Shown here one piece after another: positions 43,829 through 53,440 of a DNA stretch of 64,000 bases. Positions within the stretch are counted from its first letter, which is position 1. Each line of letters begins with the position of its first letter. The stretch comes from Pictodentalium vernedei (lineage: Eukaryota > Mollusca > Scaphopoda > Dentaliida > Dentaliidae): NCBI GenBank assembly GCA_031216915.1, contig CM062295.1, positions 183,100,927 through 183,164,926 on the forward strand, in the 5' to 3' direction. The notes beneath the pieces were generated by a model. It did no database searches and had not been told where the DNA came from. It saw only the letters and a list, made by a program, of their open reading frames with translations. The position numbers and the translations under genes are program-made.

Positions 43829-45010
43829 ATTTGTGTAAATAGTATAAATACATCAGCTATTGTTGATACGGCAGCTATGATAACTCTCATGGATGAAGAG
43901 TTTTTCAGGAAATCTGGTTTGACAATTGCATCTAATTTCCAAAAAGTTAGGCTGAAGGGAATTGGCAAACAACCAGTTCTGGGGACTATTGTACCAGGAA
44001 TGTCGATCAAGATTGGATCGAAAATATTTAAATGGGACATTTGTATAGCTCCAATCAATGATACCTTTATTTTGGGTTTAGATTTTCTCAATTCAAACCA
44101 GTGCATTGTTAATCTTCGAAATAGCACGCTGACTATTGGTGATGAGGTGATCAATGCATCTTTTAAAAGACCTGGAGCAGATCCTGATATAAATATATCT
44201 CGAGTAGTAGTAAGTCATGCTGTAACTCTCCCTCCAAACACAGTGACCATTGTTAATGTGAAACTGGATCAACCCTTGAATGATGATTATGTTTTTGAGC
44301 CAGTTGGCCAAGTCAAGGGTATCCTATTATCATCTGCAATTGGAAGAGGAATGAGCACAGTAGTCAAGGCAATCAATGATACAAACCACTTCATAAAACT
44401 GAAAAGGAACACCCATGTAGGGAATGCAGAAGAAGTCTTGATAACAGATATTCAAAATTCCAATAATTTTGAATTTTCCTCCAAAGACAAGCAGCATGTT
44501 CCAAATCAGAGCTTCAGTGGTGTGAAACAGGAGGTGCATAGAACTAGCGATAATGGACTGAGAGCACAAGATATTCAAAATTGCAATAATTTTGAATTTG
44601 CTGCCCCCAGATCTATTATCAACGGTGCAGACACCAGTGTTTCAAGAAAGCTAGCGAAGATCTCAGAAGAAGAGAAAAATACAATGTTTGACATTGGAGA
44701 AAGAATGGAAGCACAGAGAGTTCAAAATTTCCATAATTTTGATACAATGTGTGACAAGACAGATGACAGTATGGAAGCAAAAAGAGGCCAAAATTACTAT
44801 AATTTTGAGCGTGCTGCTTTCAAATTTGTGGTCAGTGGCACAGATGCCAACACTTTAGAGGAGCTAGCTGATATCCTAAATACATTGCCTGAGCATCTTA
44901 AAGAATTATTTGAAAATTCTGTCATAGACTTAACTACAGCACAGAGAATGGAACTTGGTAGGTTACTTATAAAATATTCTGACGTTTTTGCCTGCCATGA
45001 TCTCGACTGA
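43829..45010 (+). CDS. Retrotransposon protease and linker (pol, part 1)
   Basis: The frame opens after a TGA at 43826-43828. The first visible domain is an aspartic protease with 'AIVDTAAMITLMDEEFF' (catalytic Asp codon at 43865-43867), a flap-side 'RLKGIGKQPVLGTIVPG' and the closing 'FILGLDFLNSNQCIV'. The first Met (43877) lies after the catalytic Asp, so translation must start upstream, by frameshift or fusion from gag, or not occur in this copy. A linker follows in which QN-x2/3-NFE/D occurs four times ('IQNSNNFEF', 'IQNCNNFEF', 'VQNFHNFD', 'GQNYYNFE'). The frame ends at a TGA (45008-45010) and continues in the same frame into RT. Confidence 0.88.
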   Translation: MCVNSINTSAIVDTAAMITLMDEEFFRKSGLTIASNFQKVRLKGIGKQPVLGTIVPGMSIKIGSKIFKWDICIAPINDTFILGLDFLNSNQCIVNLRNSTLTIGDEVINASFKRPGADPDINISRVVVSHAVTLPPNTVTIVNVKLDQPLNDDYVFEPVGQVKGILLSSAIGRGMSTVVKAINDTNHFIKLKRNTHVGNAEEVLITDIQNSNNFEFSSKDKQHVPNQSFSGVKQEVHRTSDNGLRAQDIQNCNNFEFAAPRSIINGADTSVSRKLAKISEEEKNTMFDIGERMEAQRVQNFHNFDTMCDKTDDSMEAKRGQNYYNFERAAFKFVVSGTDANTLEELADILNTLPEHLKELFENSVIDLTTAQRMELGRLLIKYSDVFACHDLD

Positions 45011-48000
45011 GGTTGTTTGAAAGAGATTGAACATGAAATTAACACCGGCGATGCTCTCCCCATCAAGCATAAGATTAGACGTACCCCATTAGGTTTTGAA
45101 GGACAAGAGCATGAACATCTTCAGAAGTTGCTGGCTGCAGGAGTCATCCAACCTTCAATGTCAGCTTGGGCATCAGCACCAGTGTTGGTTTGAAAGAAAG
45201 ATGGAAGTGTCAGATGGTGCATCGACTTCCGATCACTTAATGCGTTGACAACAAAAGATAGTTTCCCGCTGCCATTAATTGAAGATTGTTTAGATACTTT
45301 GCAGGACACAAAATACTTCTCCACCTTAGACATGGCATCAGGGTATTACCAAATACCACTATACGAACCTGATAGGAAAAAGACAGCCTTCGTCACAAAG
45401 TATGGCCTTTACGAGCACACAAGAATGAGTTTTGGTTTGTGCAATGCACCGGCAACTTTCCAGCGAGCAATGCAATTAGTTCTACGAGGACTGACATGGA
45501 AAGAACTCCTTGTTTATTTAGACGACATAATCGTCCTAGGGTCCAACTTTGAGGAAAATCTACTTCACCTTGAAAATGTATTCCTAAGATTTCGTAAGTA
45601 TAACCTCAAACTGAAGCCAAAAAAATGCCGATTGTTTAAGAGAGAGGTTGAATTTCTTGGCAAACTTGTAAATAAAGATGGTATTGCTGTTGCGCCAAGT
45701 AAGATTGAGGCTGTTGCCAAATGGCCCGAACCAAGGAATCAGCAAGAATTAATGTCATTTTTGGGTTTCTTAAATTATCATCGAGACCACATCAAGAATT
45801 TTGCTGGATTGACTGCACCCTTATATGAACTTACAGCTCCAAAGAAGCTATTTACATGGTTACCAGAACACCAGAATAGTTTTGAACAGCTGAAAGCTGT
45901 TATGACAGCTCCTCCATTATTATCATATCCAACAAAAGATGGTGTATTTATATTGGATACAGATGCCTCTAACAAAGCCATAGGAGCAGAACTTTCTCAG
46001 GTTCAGTCGGGAGAAACAAAAGTGATTGGGTATGCCAGCCATGTGTTGCTAAAAGCACAACGTAAATATTGTACCACCAGAAAGGAGCTTTTAGCAGTTG
46101 TAAAATTTTGTCGACATTACCGGCATTATTTGTTGCATCGACAGTTCATCGTCCGGACTGACCATAACAGCCTAGTGTGGATGATGCGATTCAAGAACAT
46201 AGAGGGTCAGATAGCTCGATGGATTGAGGAACTCTCACAATATGATATGAAGATCATTCATCGACCTGGTAAACAACATAGTAATGCTGATAGTCTGTCT
46301 CGTATTCCTGATGCGTTCCCAGGATGCAATTGTTGCAATGCTGGAGCCACCCCAGAAATGTTACCTTGTGGTGGCTGTCATTTTTGTAAGAGAGCACACC
46401 AACAGTGGGAGAGATTTTCAGAAGACGTTGATGATGTGATCCCTCTTGCTGTCAAAAAAGTACCTGAAGTGACAACAGTTTTAGATGAAGTAATTTCACC
46501 ACAAGTACCCATGGAAGAAACCACTGAATTGAGTGTTTCTCGTGTAACATGGCTGAATCCTTACACCAGTATGGAACTGCAAGAATTACAACGAAAAGAT
46601 AGAGACCTAGGCCAAATAATTGAGTGGTTGGAAAATAATATTACTCCTGAGAAGCATAAACTATATCTATGTAGTCCTGCTGTCAAAGCCCTCTGGTTAT
46701 GCCAATCACAACTACAATTCAACAACAGAGTATTAGTCTACAGATGGGAAAATAAAATCGACAGAGAATTAGTGCTGTTAGTGCCGGAATCTTTAAAACA
46801 GGAGGTATTATTCTACTGTCACAATGCCAAACCTTCGGGACATTTGGGACAAACAAAGACGTTGTTAAGACTTAAGAAGTCTTTTAAGTGGTATAACATG
46901 ACTGCAGATTGTAAAGCCTATGTGCAGTCATGCAAAACATGCAATGTTCAGAAAAAATCAAATGTTACTCCTCGGGCACATTTACAGTCTTATCATGCAG
47001 GATACCCAATGGAGAGAGTGCATCTTGATATACTTGGGCCTTTTATCCCCAGCAGCAGTGGAAATGTGTATGTTCTCCTTATGGTTGATCAATTCACAAA
47101 GTGGGTTGAAATAGCTGCCTTGCCAGATCAAACTGCTGAAAAAATTGCCAAAAAGTTTATTCTACATTTTATAGTGACTTTTGGATGCCTGCTAGTGGTA
47201 CACACCGACCAGGGTCGAAACTTTGAAAGCAATTTATTCAAAGCCCTTTGTGAGCAGCTCCAAATCGCCAAATCAAGAACTACACCTTATCATCCATCAT
47301 CAAACGGACAGGTCGAGCGTTTTAACAGGACATTGTTGCAGATGATCAGATGTTACATTGAGGGACATAGTAAGGAATGGGACAGGGACCTTCCTCTGCT
47401 TGCCATGGCTTTACATTCAATGGAACACCAACAAACAGGATTTACTCCGAACCAATTGATGTTGGGCAGAGAAGTGATCCAGCCTGTGGATTTACTCTTC
47501 GGTGTTCACGAGATGAATCAAGAAGAATATGAAGCAGCAGAATGGGTAAAACACTTGAATGAAATTATGCCCAAAATACACCATTTCACCAGAAAATTTC
47601 TTGGCCAGTCTCAGCAGCGTCAAAAGAAAGATTATGATCTCCGAGCACGAGAGACACAATACCATCCAGGTGATGTAGTGTACAAACAGGACAAGTCAAC
47701 TAAAGTTGGAGAGAGCCGAAAACTTAAACCCCCGTGGTGCGGACCATACTTGGTAGTTAGCAGCAAGGCTCCCCTGTACCAAGTACGAGATTGGAAAGGT
47801 AATTATACACTACATCATGACAGACTGAAAATATGTAGAGATGCAGTATTACCTCTCTGGTTGAGGAAAATGAGACATCATTTTCTGCATGAAGAAGAGA
47901 CAGTGCTGCTGCCAGACAGTCAAAGAGAACAAACTCCTCAGACACAGACTGCAACATCTCCAGAATTGACAGCTTCAGATGCTGGTGATATCCAAAATTC

Positions 48001-48238
48001 AGTCCGTACTGAGTTGAGGGATACAGATGCATTACCTGCAATTGATGATTGTGTTGCAGCTCAGATCCAAGATTCAGTCCAAATTGAGTCGAGGAGTCCA
48101 GTTGTGGGTGCAGCAGATCATGCCTTGCAACACATTGAAGAAGGGGATCTGACCAAATTGTTTACTGAACAACAAGAGACAAGAAGAGGAAGGAAGGTTA
48201 AACCCCCCGTCAAATTCAGAGATTATATAATTCAGTAA
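45011..48238 (+). CDS. Reverse transcriptase-RNase H-integrase (pol, part 2)
   Basis: The same reading frame as the protease, interrupted by a second TGA at 45191-45193 within the first RT motif ('ASAPVLV' / 'KKDGSVRWCIDF'). Counting from the Met at 45245, RT 'VYLDDIIVL' is at residues 90-98, RNase H 'LDTDASNKAIGAEL' at 237-250, and 'RTDHNSL' at 304-310. A Cys-rich insert 'CNCCNAGATPEMLPCGGCHF' is at 361-380. The integrase zinc domain has H526, H533, C563 and C566. The integrase catalytic residues are D594, D655 and E691. A GPY module ('PPWCGPYLVV') and a basic tail 'RRGRKVKPPVKFRDYI' follow. All catalytic residues are intact. The two TGAs 61 codons apart are the only breaks, and they would block full RT synthesis unless read through, edited or supplied in trans. 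Confidence 0.93.
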
Positions 48239-48354
48239 ATGATGCACGGTGCACATGTTTTACCCACACAACACTGCACCATTGTTGTCACTAACTCCCG
48301 TAAATAATACAAATAATGGCCTCACTCTTAGTGTATATATCTTTTGCTTTGTAG
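48239..48354 (+). promoter_or_regulatory. Spacer with splice acceptor before the TatD ORF
   Basis: The 116-bp gap ends CTTTTGCTTTGTAG directly against the ATG at 48355, a pyrimidine-rich tract plus AG, i.e. a good 3' splice site. Retroviral env genes are reached by splicing in the same way. Confidence 0.6.
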
Positions 48355-49980
48355 ATGGATGAATTTGACGAGGCTAATTTCGAGCCAGATTATGATGAGA
48401 CGGGGCTTGACGATAATAATAATAACACTTTGGTTTCAACCCAAGAAAGCGGCGAATGGGTAGTAATAGATGAGGTATCTTCTGAGAATGAATTGGAATC
48501 TTCACATGAAAATGAATTAAAATCACATCCTGAACCTTCATCTATAGTAGATAAGAGAGTGGTTGTTGAGTGGAAACCTGGAATGACACATAGATCCTGT
48601 CCACTTTGTAAAGTAAGAGACAAAAACTTGAAGAGGCACACTATTGTCTATCACCTACCATGGTTTGTGGGCGCCAGGACTGCCTGTTGGCAGTGTGGAA
48701 TACAAGAAGGGATCAATTGCTTTGTAAGAAGAAGACATACTGAAGCAGAAGATCACCCTGCAGGATCAGCCTTCAATGACAATGCGCTAGAACTTTGGGT
48801 TTTGCTGATGAATGGTCTGTTGCATTACTTCTGTGAGGTTCTAGGCCAAGATTCCTTACATGATCTTTTGGGATATGTTTTGTGCAATAAACTGCATCCA
48901 ACAGAGGTGACTAGTAATCCTTTTAATACAGAAGAAATAGCATTAATGGATCATTATTGCAAATCACAAAAACTTGAGAGTCCAACAGAATTTACTATTT
49001 GTCCACCAAATACAGTTATTTCTCTGTTTCACTGGCGTATCCTATTGCAGTTACTGTCTCGGCTCGACAATACACAACAAGAAGGAGCCCGGTTAATTGA
49101 AACAACAATGTCCTTCATTGGCATAGAGGTCACCAATGAAAACATCAAGCTGGAAAATCTGAGATTTTTCGATAGCCACATGCATGTTGATCAGCTACTA
49201 AAAAAGTCGAAGGAACATTCATTACGACGAATAGAAGAAATTGTTGACAGTAAATCAATGAAGTTGATTGGGGTGGTTGCAAATTGGAGCGAAGACATCG
49301 CCTCAGATCAACATATTTCTGTCACTTTTGGCATACATCCTCATTTAGTGGATTTTCAATCCACAAATCAACATTTGGATCAATTAATGTCTTTATTAAG
49401 GCATCCACGCTGTGTTGGGTTGGGGGAAGTTGGCGTGGATTTGACCACCACTTGCAAATGTTGGCCCCGTTGTAAAAACGTAGATTCCTGCATTGACAAC
49501 AAAATAATGGCTCAGGAAAAATTCCTACGTAGAGTACTTCCCCTTGCAGCCAAATACAACAAGACTGTAGTGATTCACTGCAGAGATAAGGGCAGTGGCG
49601 AGGCAGCATCTAAAGTTCTCAGTATTTTTAAAGAATTGGGCTTAACTGAACTTAATGTCCATAGACATTGTTTCATGGGTGCATCCTCAGAACTCGCAGC
49701 TTGGCAACTTGTGTTGCTAAACTGTAAGTTTGGCTTCACCAATAGTTTATTCAGAGATTCTGATACTAAAGAAGCTATCTCTAGTTTGCCCATAGAAAAG
49801 ATTCTGTTAGAATCGGACTCACCTTATCTTTCGCCAAATCGCCACTGTCCAATCAACACACCCTGGATGATCTTGCCAGTTGCAAGATACATTAGTGAGA
49901 AAAAAAATGTGCCTTTGTCTGTTTTGGTCGGCTTGGCCAATCAAAATGCTTGCCAGTTATATGGCATTGACCTGTGTTAA
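48355..49980 (+). CDS. Zinc-finger TatD-family nuclease (TATDN2-like) encoded by the retrotransposon
   Basis: 541 residues, uninterrupted. Residues 1-75 are acidic and probably disordered. Residues 82-100 form C-x2-C-x9-H-x4-H ('CPLCKVRDKNLKRHTIVYH'), and C111/C114 with H128/H133 may form a second zinc site. The TatD metal-dependent hydrolase barrel fills about 270-540. Visible ligands are 'FFDSHMHVD' (D273, H275, H277), 'TFGIHPH' (324-330), 'GLGEVGVD' (E358), 'VIHCRD' (H408), 'HRHCFMG' (H438) and 'LESDSPYLSP' (D488). A four-Cys insert (C368-C379) follows the Glu motif. TatD proteins are metal-dependent DNA/RNA nucleases, and human TATDN2 is reported to act on RNA-DNA hybrids. Position between pol and the 3' LTR puts it in the env slot. 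I infer a role in reverse transcription or in countering host defence. It has no introns. All expected metal ligands are kept, so it is probably active. Confidence 0.93.
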   Translation: MDEFDEANFEPDYDETGLDDNNNNTLVSTQESGEWVVIDEVSSENELESSHENELKSHPEPSSIVDKRVVVEWKPGMTHRSCPLCKVRDKNLKRHTIVYHLPWFVGARTACWQCGIQEGINCFVRRRHTEAEDHPAGSAFNDNALELWVLLMNGLLHYFCEVLGQDSLHDLLGYVLCNKLHPTEVTSNPFNTEEIALMDHYCKSQKLESPTEFTICPPNTVISLFHWRILLQLLSRLDNTQQEGARLIETTMSFIGIEVTNENIKLENLRFFDSHMHVDQLLKKSKEHSLRRIEEIVDSKSMKLIGVVANWSEDIASDQHISVTFGIHPHLVDFQSTNQHLDQLMSLLRHPRCVGLGEVGVDLTTTCKCWPRCKNVDSCIDNKIMAQEKFLRRVLPLAAKYNKTVVIHCRDKGSGEAASKVLSIFKELGLTELNVHRHCFMGASSELAAWQLVLLNCKFGFTNSLFRDSDTKEAISSLPIEKILLESDSPYLSPNRHCPINTPWMILPVARYISEKKNVPLSVLVGLANQNACQLYGIDLC

Positions 49981-50587
49981 ACTTATTAAATTCACTTGCG
50001 GCTGTAAGTGTGGGTAGGGATGTATGTACAAATATCTGTACACATCCGCATCCATATATACAGATGCAGGATTTGTATATATCACTGTTAATTATGTAAA
50101 TGTGTACATATATATATTGCTAATAAAATTCATTATATGCCAGATATTCGAAAGTCCAATACTTTTGATCCCCTGGTATCTCTCGGATTTGACCTATCTT
50201 GGATTGAAAATCTCGGATTGACTTTAACACAGGTTCTCTATAAAATTTGAATAAACATACATGTTTATGCTACGACTTGTCACATCCAGGGTGCTGTTTA
50301 ATATTATGTACTTTAAGGTACTTGGAATTAGTAGGCAAGTCACAATACCAGAACAATGTAGTAATTATAAATGAATGGTCCTGAGTTTATTTGTGATATT
50401 CACCTCCTCTCTAGTAAATGATGAAGTTAAATTTAGTGGTCAGTTAACTTGACATTAACTACCCATGATTTGGATTATATCTGCTATATTCCAAAAGTCC
50501 TATATATGGTTTAGCTCTATGCATGGGAGGTGGCTTTGGTGATGGTACTAATCACTAATATTTACCAGGTTAGGTCACCGGCCAAAT
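49981..50587 (+). other. 3' untranslated region of the retrotransposon
   Basis: About 600 bp of AT-rich, non-coding sequence between the TatD stop and the polypurine tract. AATAAA-like motifs occur (about 50123 and 50250), but retroelement polyadenylation is expected in the LTR. Confidence 0.6.
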
Positions 50588-50601
50588 GGAACGGAGAGGA
50601 G
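50588..50601 (+). other. Polypurine tract
   Basis: GGAACGGAGAGGAG ends exactly where the 3' LTR begins, so it is the plus-strand primer. Confidence 0.85.
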
Positions 50602-50841
50602 TGTGGTGAATTTATGGGCCGAACTACATGGTGCAGACCGGCTGGAAATTACTCTCCTGTCAATGGAACATCGCCAATACTACTCACAAAAGTCCGGGCT
50701 GTTGACAGTGATTGAAGTTTCCTTTGATAAAGACGTTTGTTGACATCTCCAGAGAGATATTGATTATATAGATACTTGGATGGTGAGTCCATAATAATAT
50801 TATGTATTATATAGATCGTATTACACCACGAGATATGTAAT
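50602..50841 (+). repeat. 3' LTR (240 bp)
   Basis: Same as the 5' LTR base for base as read. Followed by AAAAT. Confidence 0.92.
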
Positions 50842-50846
50842 AAAAT

Positions 50847-51249
50847 GAACGATAAATGCAACGCAACTTGTGCTTCTTTTGTGTTGTGGTTTCGATTTTT
50901 GACGGAACCTGCCAGATGACGCCACATCCGATATCTATGGGTGACGCTATTCTTGCACGTTCGCCTGTTCCTTTTTCAGAAATCTAATTCGATTTCTACC
51001 AATGAAAACAATACAATTTGATCAACTTCGACTCCTATTTTTCGTCCATGGTGTTTACTTCCGGACACAGATTTTTGGATTGCATGGATATATATTTTTC
51101 TGAAATATTCCAAATTTTGATCTTATATTTTCACACATACACGCACGTTACCTTTATGCTCTCACCGTTCGCGGCGTTCGCTTTAAACATTTGTCAACCG
51201 GACTGTCATCTAAAGGAGAAAACAATTTGAATTTGAAAGAAGCACCTCC
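50847..51249. other. No gene seen
   Basis: Spacer between the retrotransposon and a SINE. A frame at 51018-51230 has no known domain. Confidence 0.5.
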
Positions 51250-51630
51250 TGGGGCGTGGTGGCGTCGCGGTAACCGGTTGTTATCAGATCACCGAAGTTA
51301 AGCAACGTCGAGCCCGGTTAGTCCTAGGATGGGTGACCGTCTGAGCGATCGATTCGGACTCCCGCGTTGTGTCCTTGGGCAGGCACTTAACCCCGATTGT
51401 CCACAAGGGGGCACGATGACGCCATGCACGTCGATGGTGCGCATGTCTTCCACCAATTTATCCCTGTCTGTGCTGCAGTACATATTTACGATGTTGGGGA
51501 GCTGGCAGTTGCACGTCGTCGCCTGGTGATTCTCCGGGTACCCCGGCTTCCCCCACCCGTAACAACTGTCACCGATACGGTATGATCTTGGCTGTTAAAG
51601 TGTCATTAAACCCTAATAAAGAAATAAATA
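51250..51630 (+). mobile_element. SINE with 5S rRNA-derived head
   Basis: CAGATCACCGAAGTTAAGCA and CCTAGGATGGGTGACCGTCT are 5S-like. The body and an AAATAAATA tail are as in the copy at 41365, with small deletions (near 51384 and 51423). The flanking AAGAAGC/CTCC sequences suggest an imperfect target duplication. Confidence 0.85.
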
Positions 51631-51724
51631 AGAAGCTCCATCCACTTTAGGTATCAGCCGTCGGTATTGTCAATGTCGAAATTTTAAGCATGCATGCTCC
51701 ACCCATTGCTTCTGACAAGTAGAC

Positions 51725-53440
51725 CATGGGCGCAGATCATGGGGGGGGGGGACGGGGGACGTGTCCCCCAGATCTCATCAAGGGGGGACATGGTATGCCA
51801 TGCCCCCCCCCCCCACCACTGGGGGACATGGTATGACATGTCCCCCACTATGCTGAATTTCACGGGAAGGAAGTACCAGCATCTTTAAAAATTTCCAACA
51901 TGCTGTTAAAAAATCGACCTTTTCTATTGAAGAAAACAATAAGATTTTCATCCCAAAAGCCACCAGAATGCACCATTTGATACCTCTGTTTTGAAAATTT
52001 TCTCGAAATGCCACCACCCCCCCCCCCCACCTCATTCACTTCACACCATCAGCACTCGTGTCATATGCCTTTAAATCTGCTGCTCAGCCATATTCAATAA
52101 TCAGAAATGTGTCCCCCAACATTCAGAAATGTGTGCCCCCCCCCCCAACATTCAAATGCCACTGATTATAACAGAACCGCTGGCGTTTTTGTCTCAGTCG
52201 GAGTCAGTCCAGGCATTTTACAGCAATTGCATTTTACTTTTTCTTCCCACACATGCATATGTAATGTTTGGGGTTTATGATTATCGGGTTATAATATAAC
52301 AATACCATGATTTTGGAAGGCATTGCAGTTTATTAATGGCTCGACAGAAATGACTAACAGCCCGACAGCTTACAAGCGGCCCGAGACGTAGTCGAGGGCC
52401 GCTAATAAGGTGAAGGGATGTTTATATTTTTTGGCGGGCCGTTAATAAACCTCAATGGCCGACAAATTCATGTTATTAGGCCTACTGTTATTACCACTAC
52501 TGTCAGTAAATACTGTAAATGACTAAACTTGAAGTGGGCGAAAATATAAATTATAATGTTACAGTGAAAAAGTTACAATTGATAATACATCAATTTTAAT
52601 AAACTTAGTAGAATGTCAATGCGAGATTCACTTCTGATACACGTTCAACTAGTCCAAACTTGGACCCACAGTTCATAATATAATTTTGGGGTTGGTACGA
52701 ACCGTACTGTAGCCGTATCAACCACAAAAATTATATTACGGACTATGTCTGTGGGTCCATGTTTGGACTGACGTAACGTTCAACGAACAGTTGTTCAACA
52801 CTGCGCCTTCAAATAAGTTGTTACTCAGCCAGACACAGCTGTGGGTTGCACGAATGCATAAGCAGCATAACTATTTGATATCGGAATATCAATGTTGCAG
52901 ACAGAATTCTTATGCAGAGAGAGTAATAGGCCGGTACTGAGCTCGTGAAAATGTGCAAGACAGTATCGTCTGCTTTGTTTACATTTTGAAAACGAAATTT
53001 ATCGATCGAATTCATTCAATTCACGCGACTTGTTGATGACGTATGTGTCAGGCTGTTATTGGATCTGTTAATCCATTAACGGGCCCGACACATACGTCGT
53101 CGCTCCATCTGTTGGGCCCTTATGCTAATCCACCGCACAGTTGAATTGTGTTAATCTAATAGGGAACGCTCGGTAAAGTGGGAACAATTATGGTTAAGCA
53201 TTTTGACAAAATTACAACAGGCTGTTGAAAAACATATTTTTTTCTACTAAATAATTAAGAGAAATTATACCCCAGAGGCCACCAGAATGCACCATTTGAT
53301 AGCGCAATTTAGAAATTTTCTTGGGGGGAGAACCCCCAAACCCCCCTCTGCCGGCTCGTGCCTGCGGCACTCGCTGCAGATGCCTTTGGCATCTGCCCGT
53401 CCCCCCCCCCCCCACTTTTTGGAAGAGATCTGCGCCCATG
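51725..53440. mobile_element. 1.7-kb element, CATGGGCGCAGATC ends, 8-bp TSD
   Basis: The ends CATGGGCGCAGATC and GATCTGCGCCCATG are exact inverted repeats. AAGTAGAC (51717-51724) and AAGTGGAC (53441-53448) differ by one base, as in hAT-type insertion. Direct copies of about 130 bp with CACCAGAATGCACCATTTGA lie near both ends (about 51960 and 53279), next to G/C runs. No transposase was seen. Confidence 0.75.
52651..52769. repeat. Long imperfect hairpin
   Basis: AGTCCAAACTTGGACCCACA pairs with the complement ending 52769, continuing through an AT-rich block, with a short loop near 52705. It lies inside the 51725-53440 element. A second inverted pair, TGACGTATGTGTC and GACACATACGTC, lies at about 53036-53098. 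Confidence 0.8.

Larger units (their letters stand above)
43558..50841 (+). mobile_element. Ty3/gypsy LTR retrotransposon carrying a TatD nuclease ORF
   Basis: The 240-bp LTRs (43558-43797, 50602-50841) read identically. AAAAT flanks both ends (43553-43557, 50842-50846). A primer-binding site (TGGCGACGAG) and a polypurine tract are in the expected places. Coding order is protease, RT, RNase H, integrase, then an independent 541-residue zinc-finger/TatD ORF in the env position. Gag is absent: only 31 bp separates the PBS start from the first open codon of the protease frame. Protein style suggests the Mag/Steamer-like branch, a judgement from memory. Identical LTRs indicate a recent insertion. 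Confidence 0.93.

Noticed and set aside
43605-43853. Minus-strand ORF in the LTR (also 50649-50927)
   Set aside because: An antisense frame through identical LTR sequence, without any domain.
48355-49980. TatD ORF as an ordinary host gene
   Set aside because: It lies inside a single pair of identical LTRs with one target duplication, a PPT directly before the 3' LTR, and no introns.
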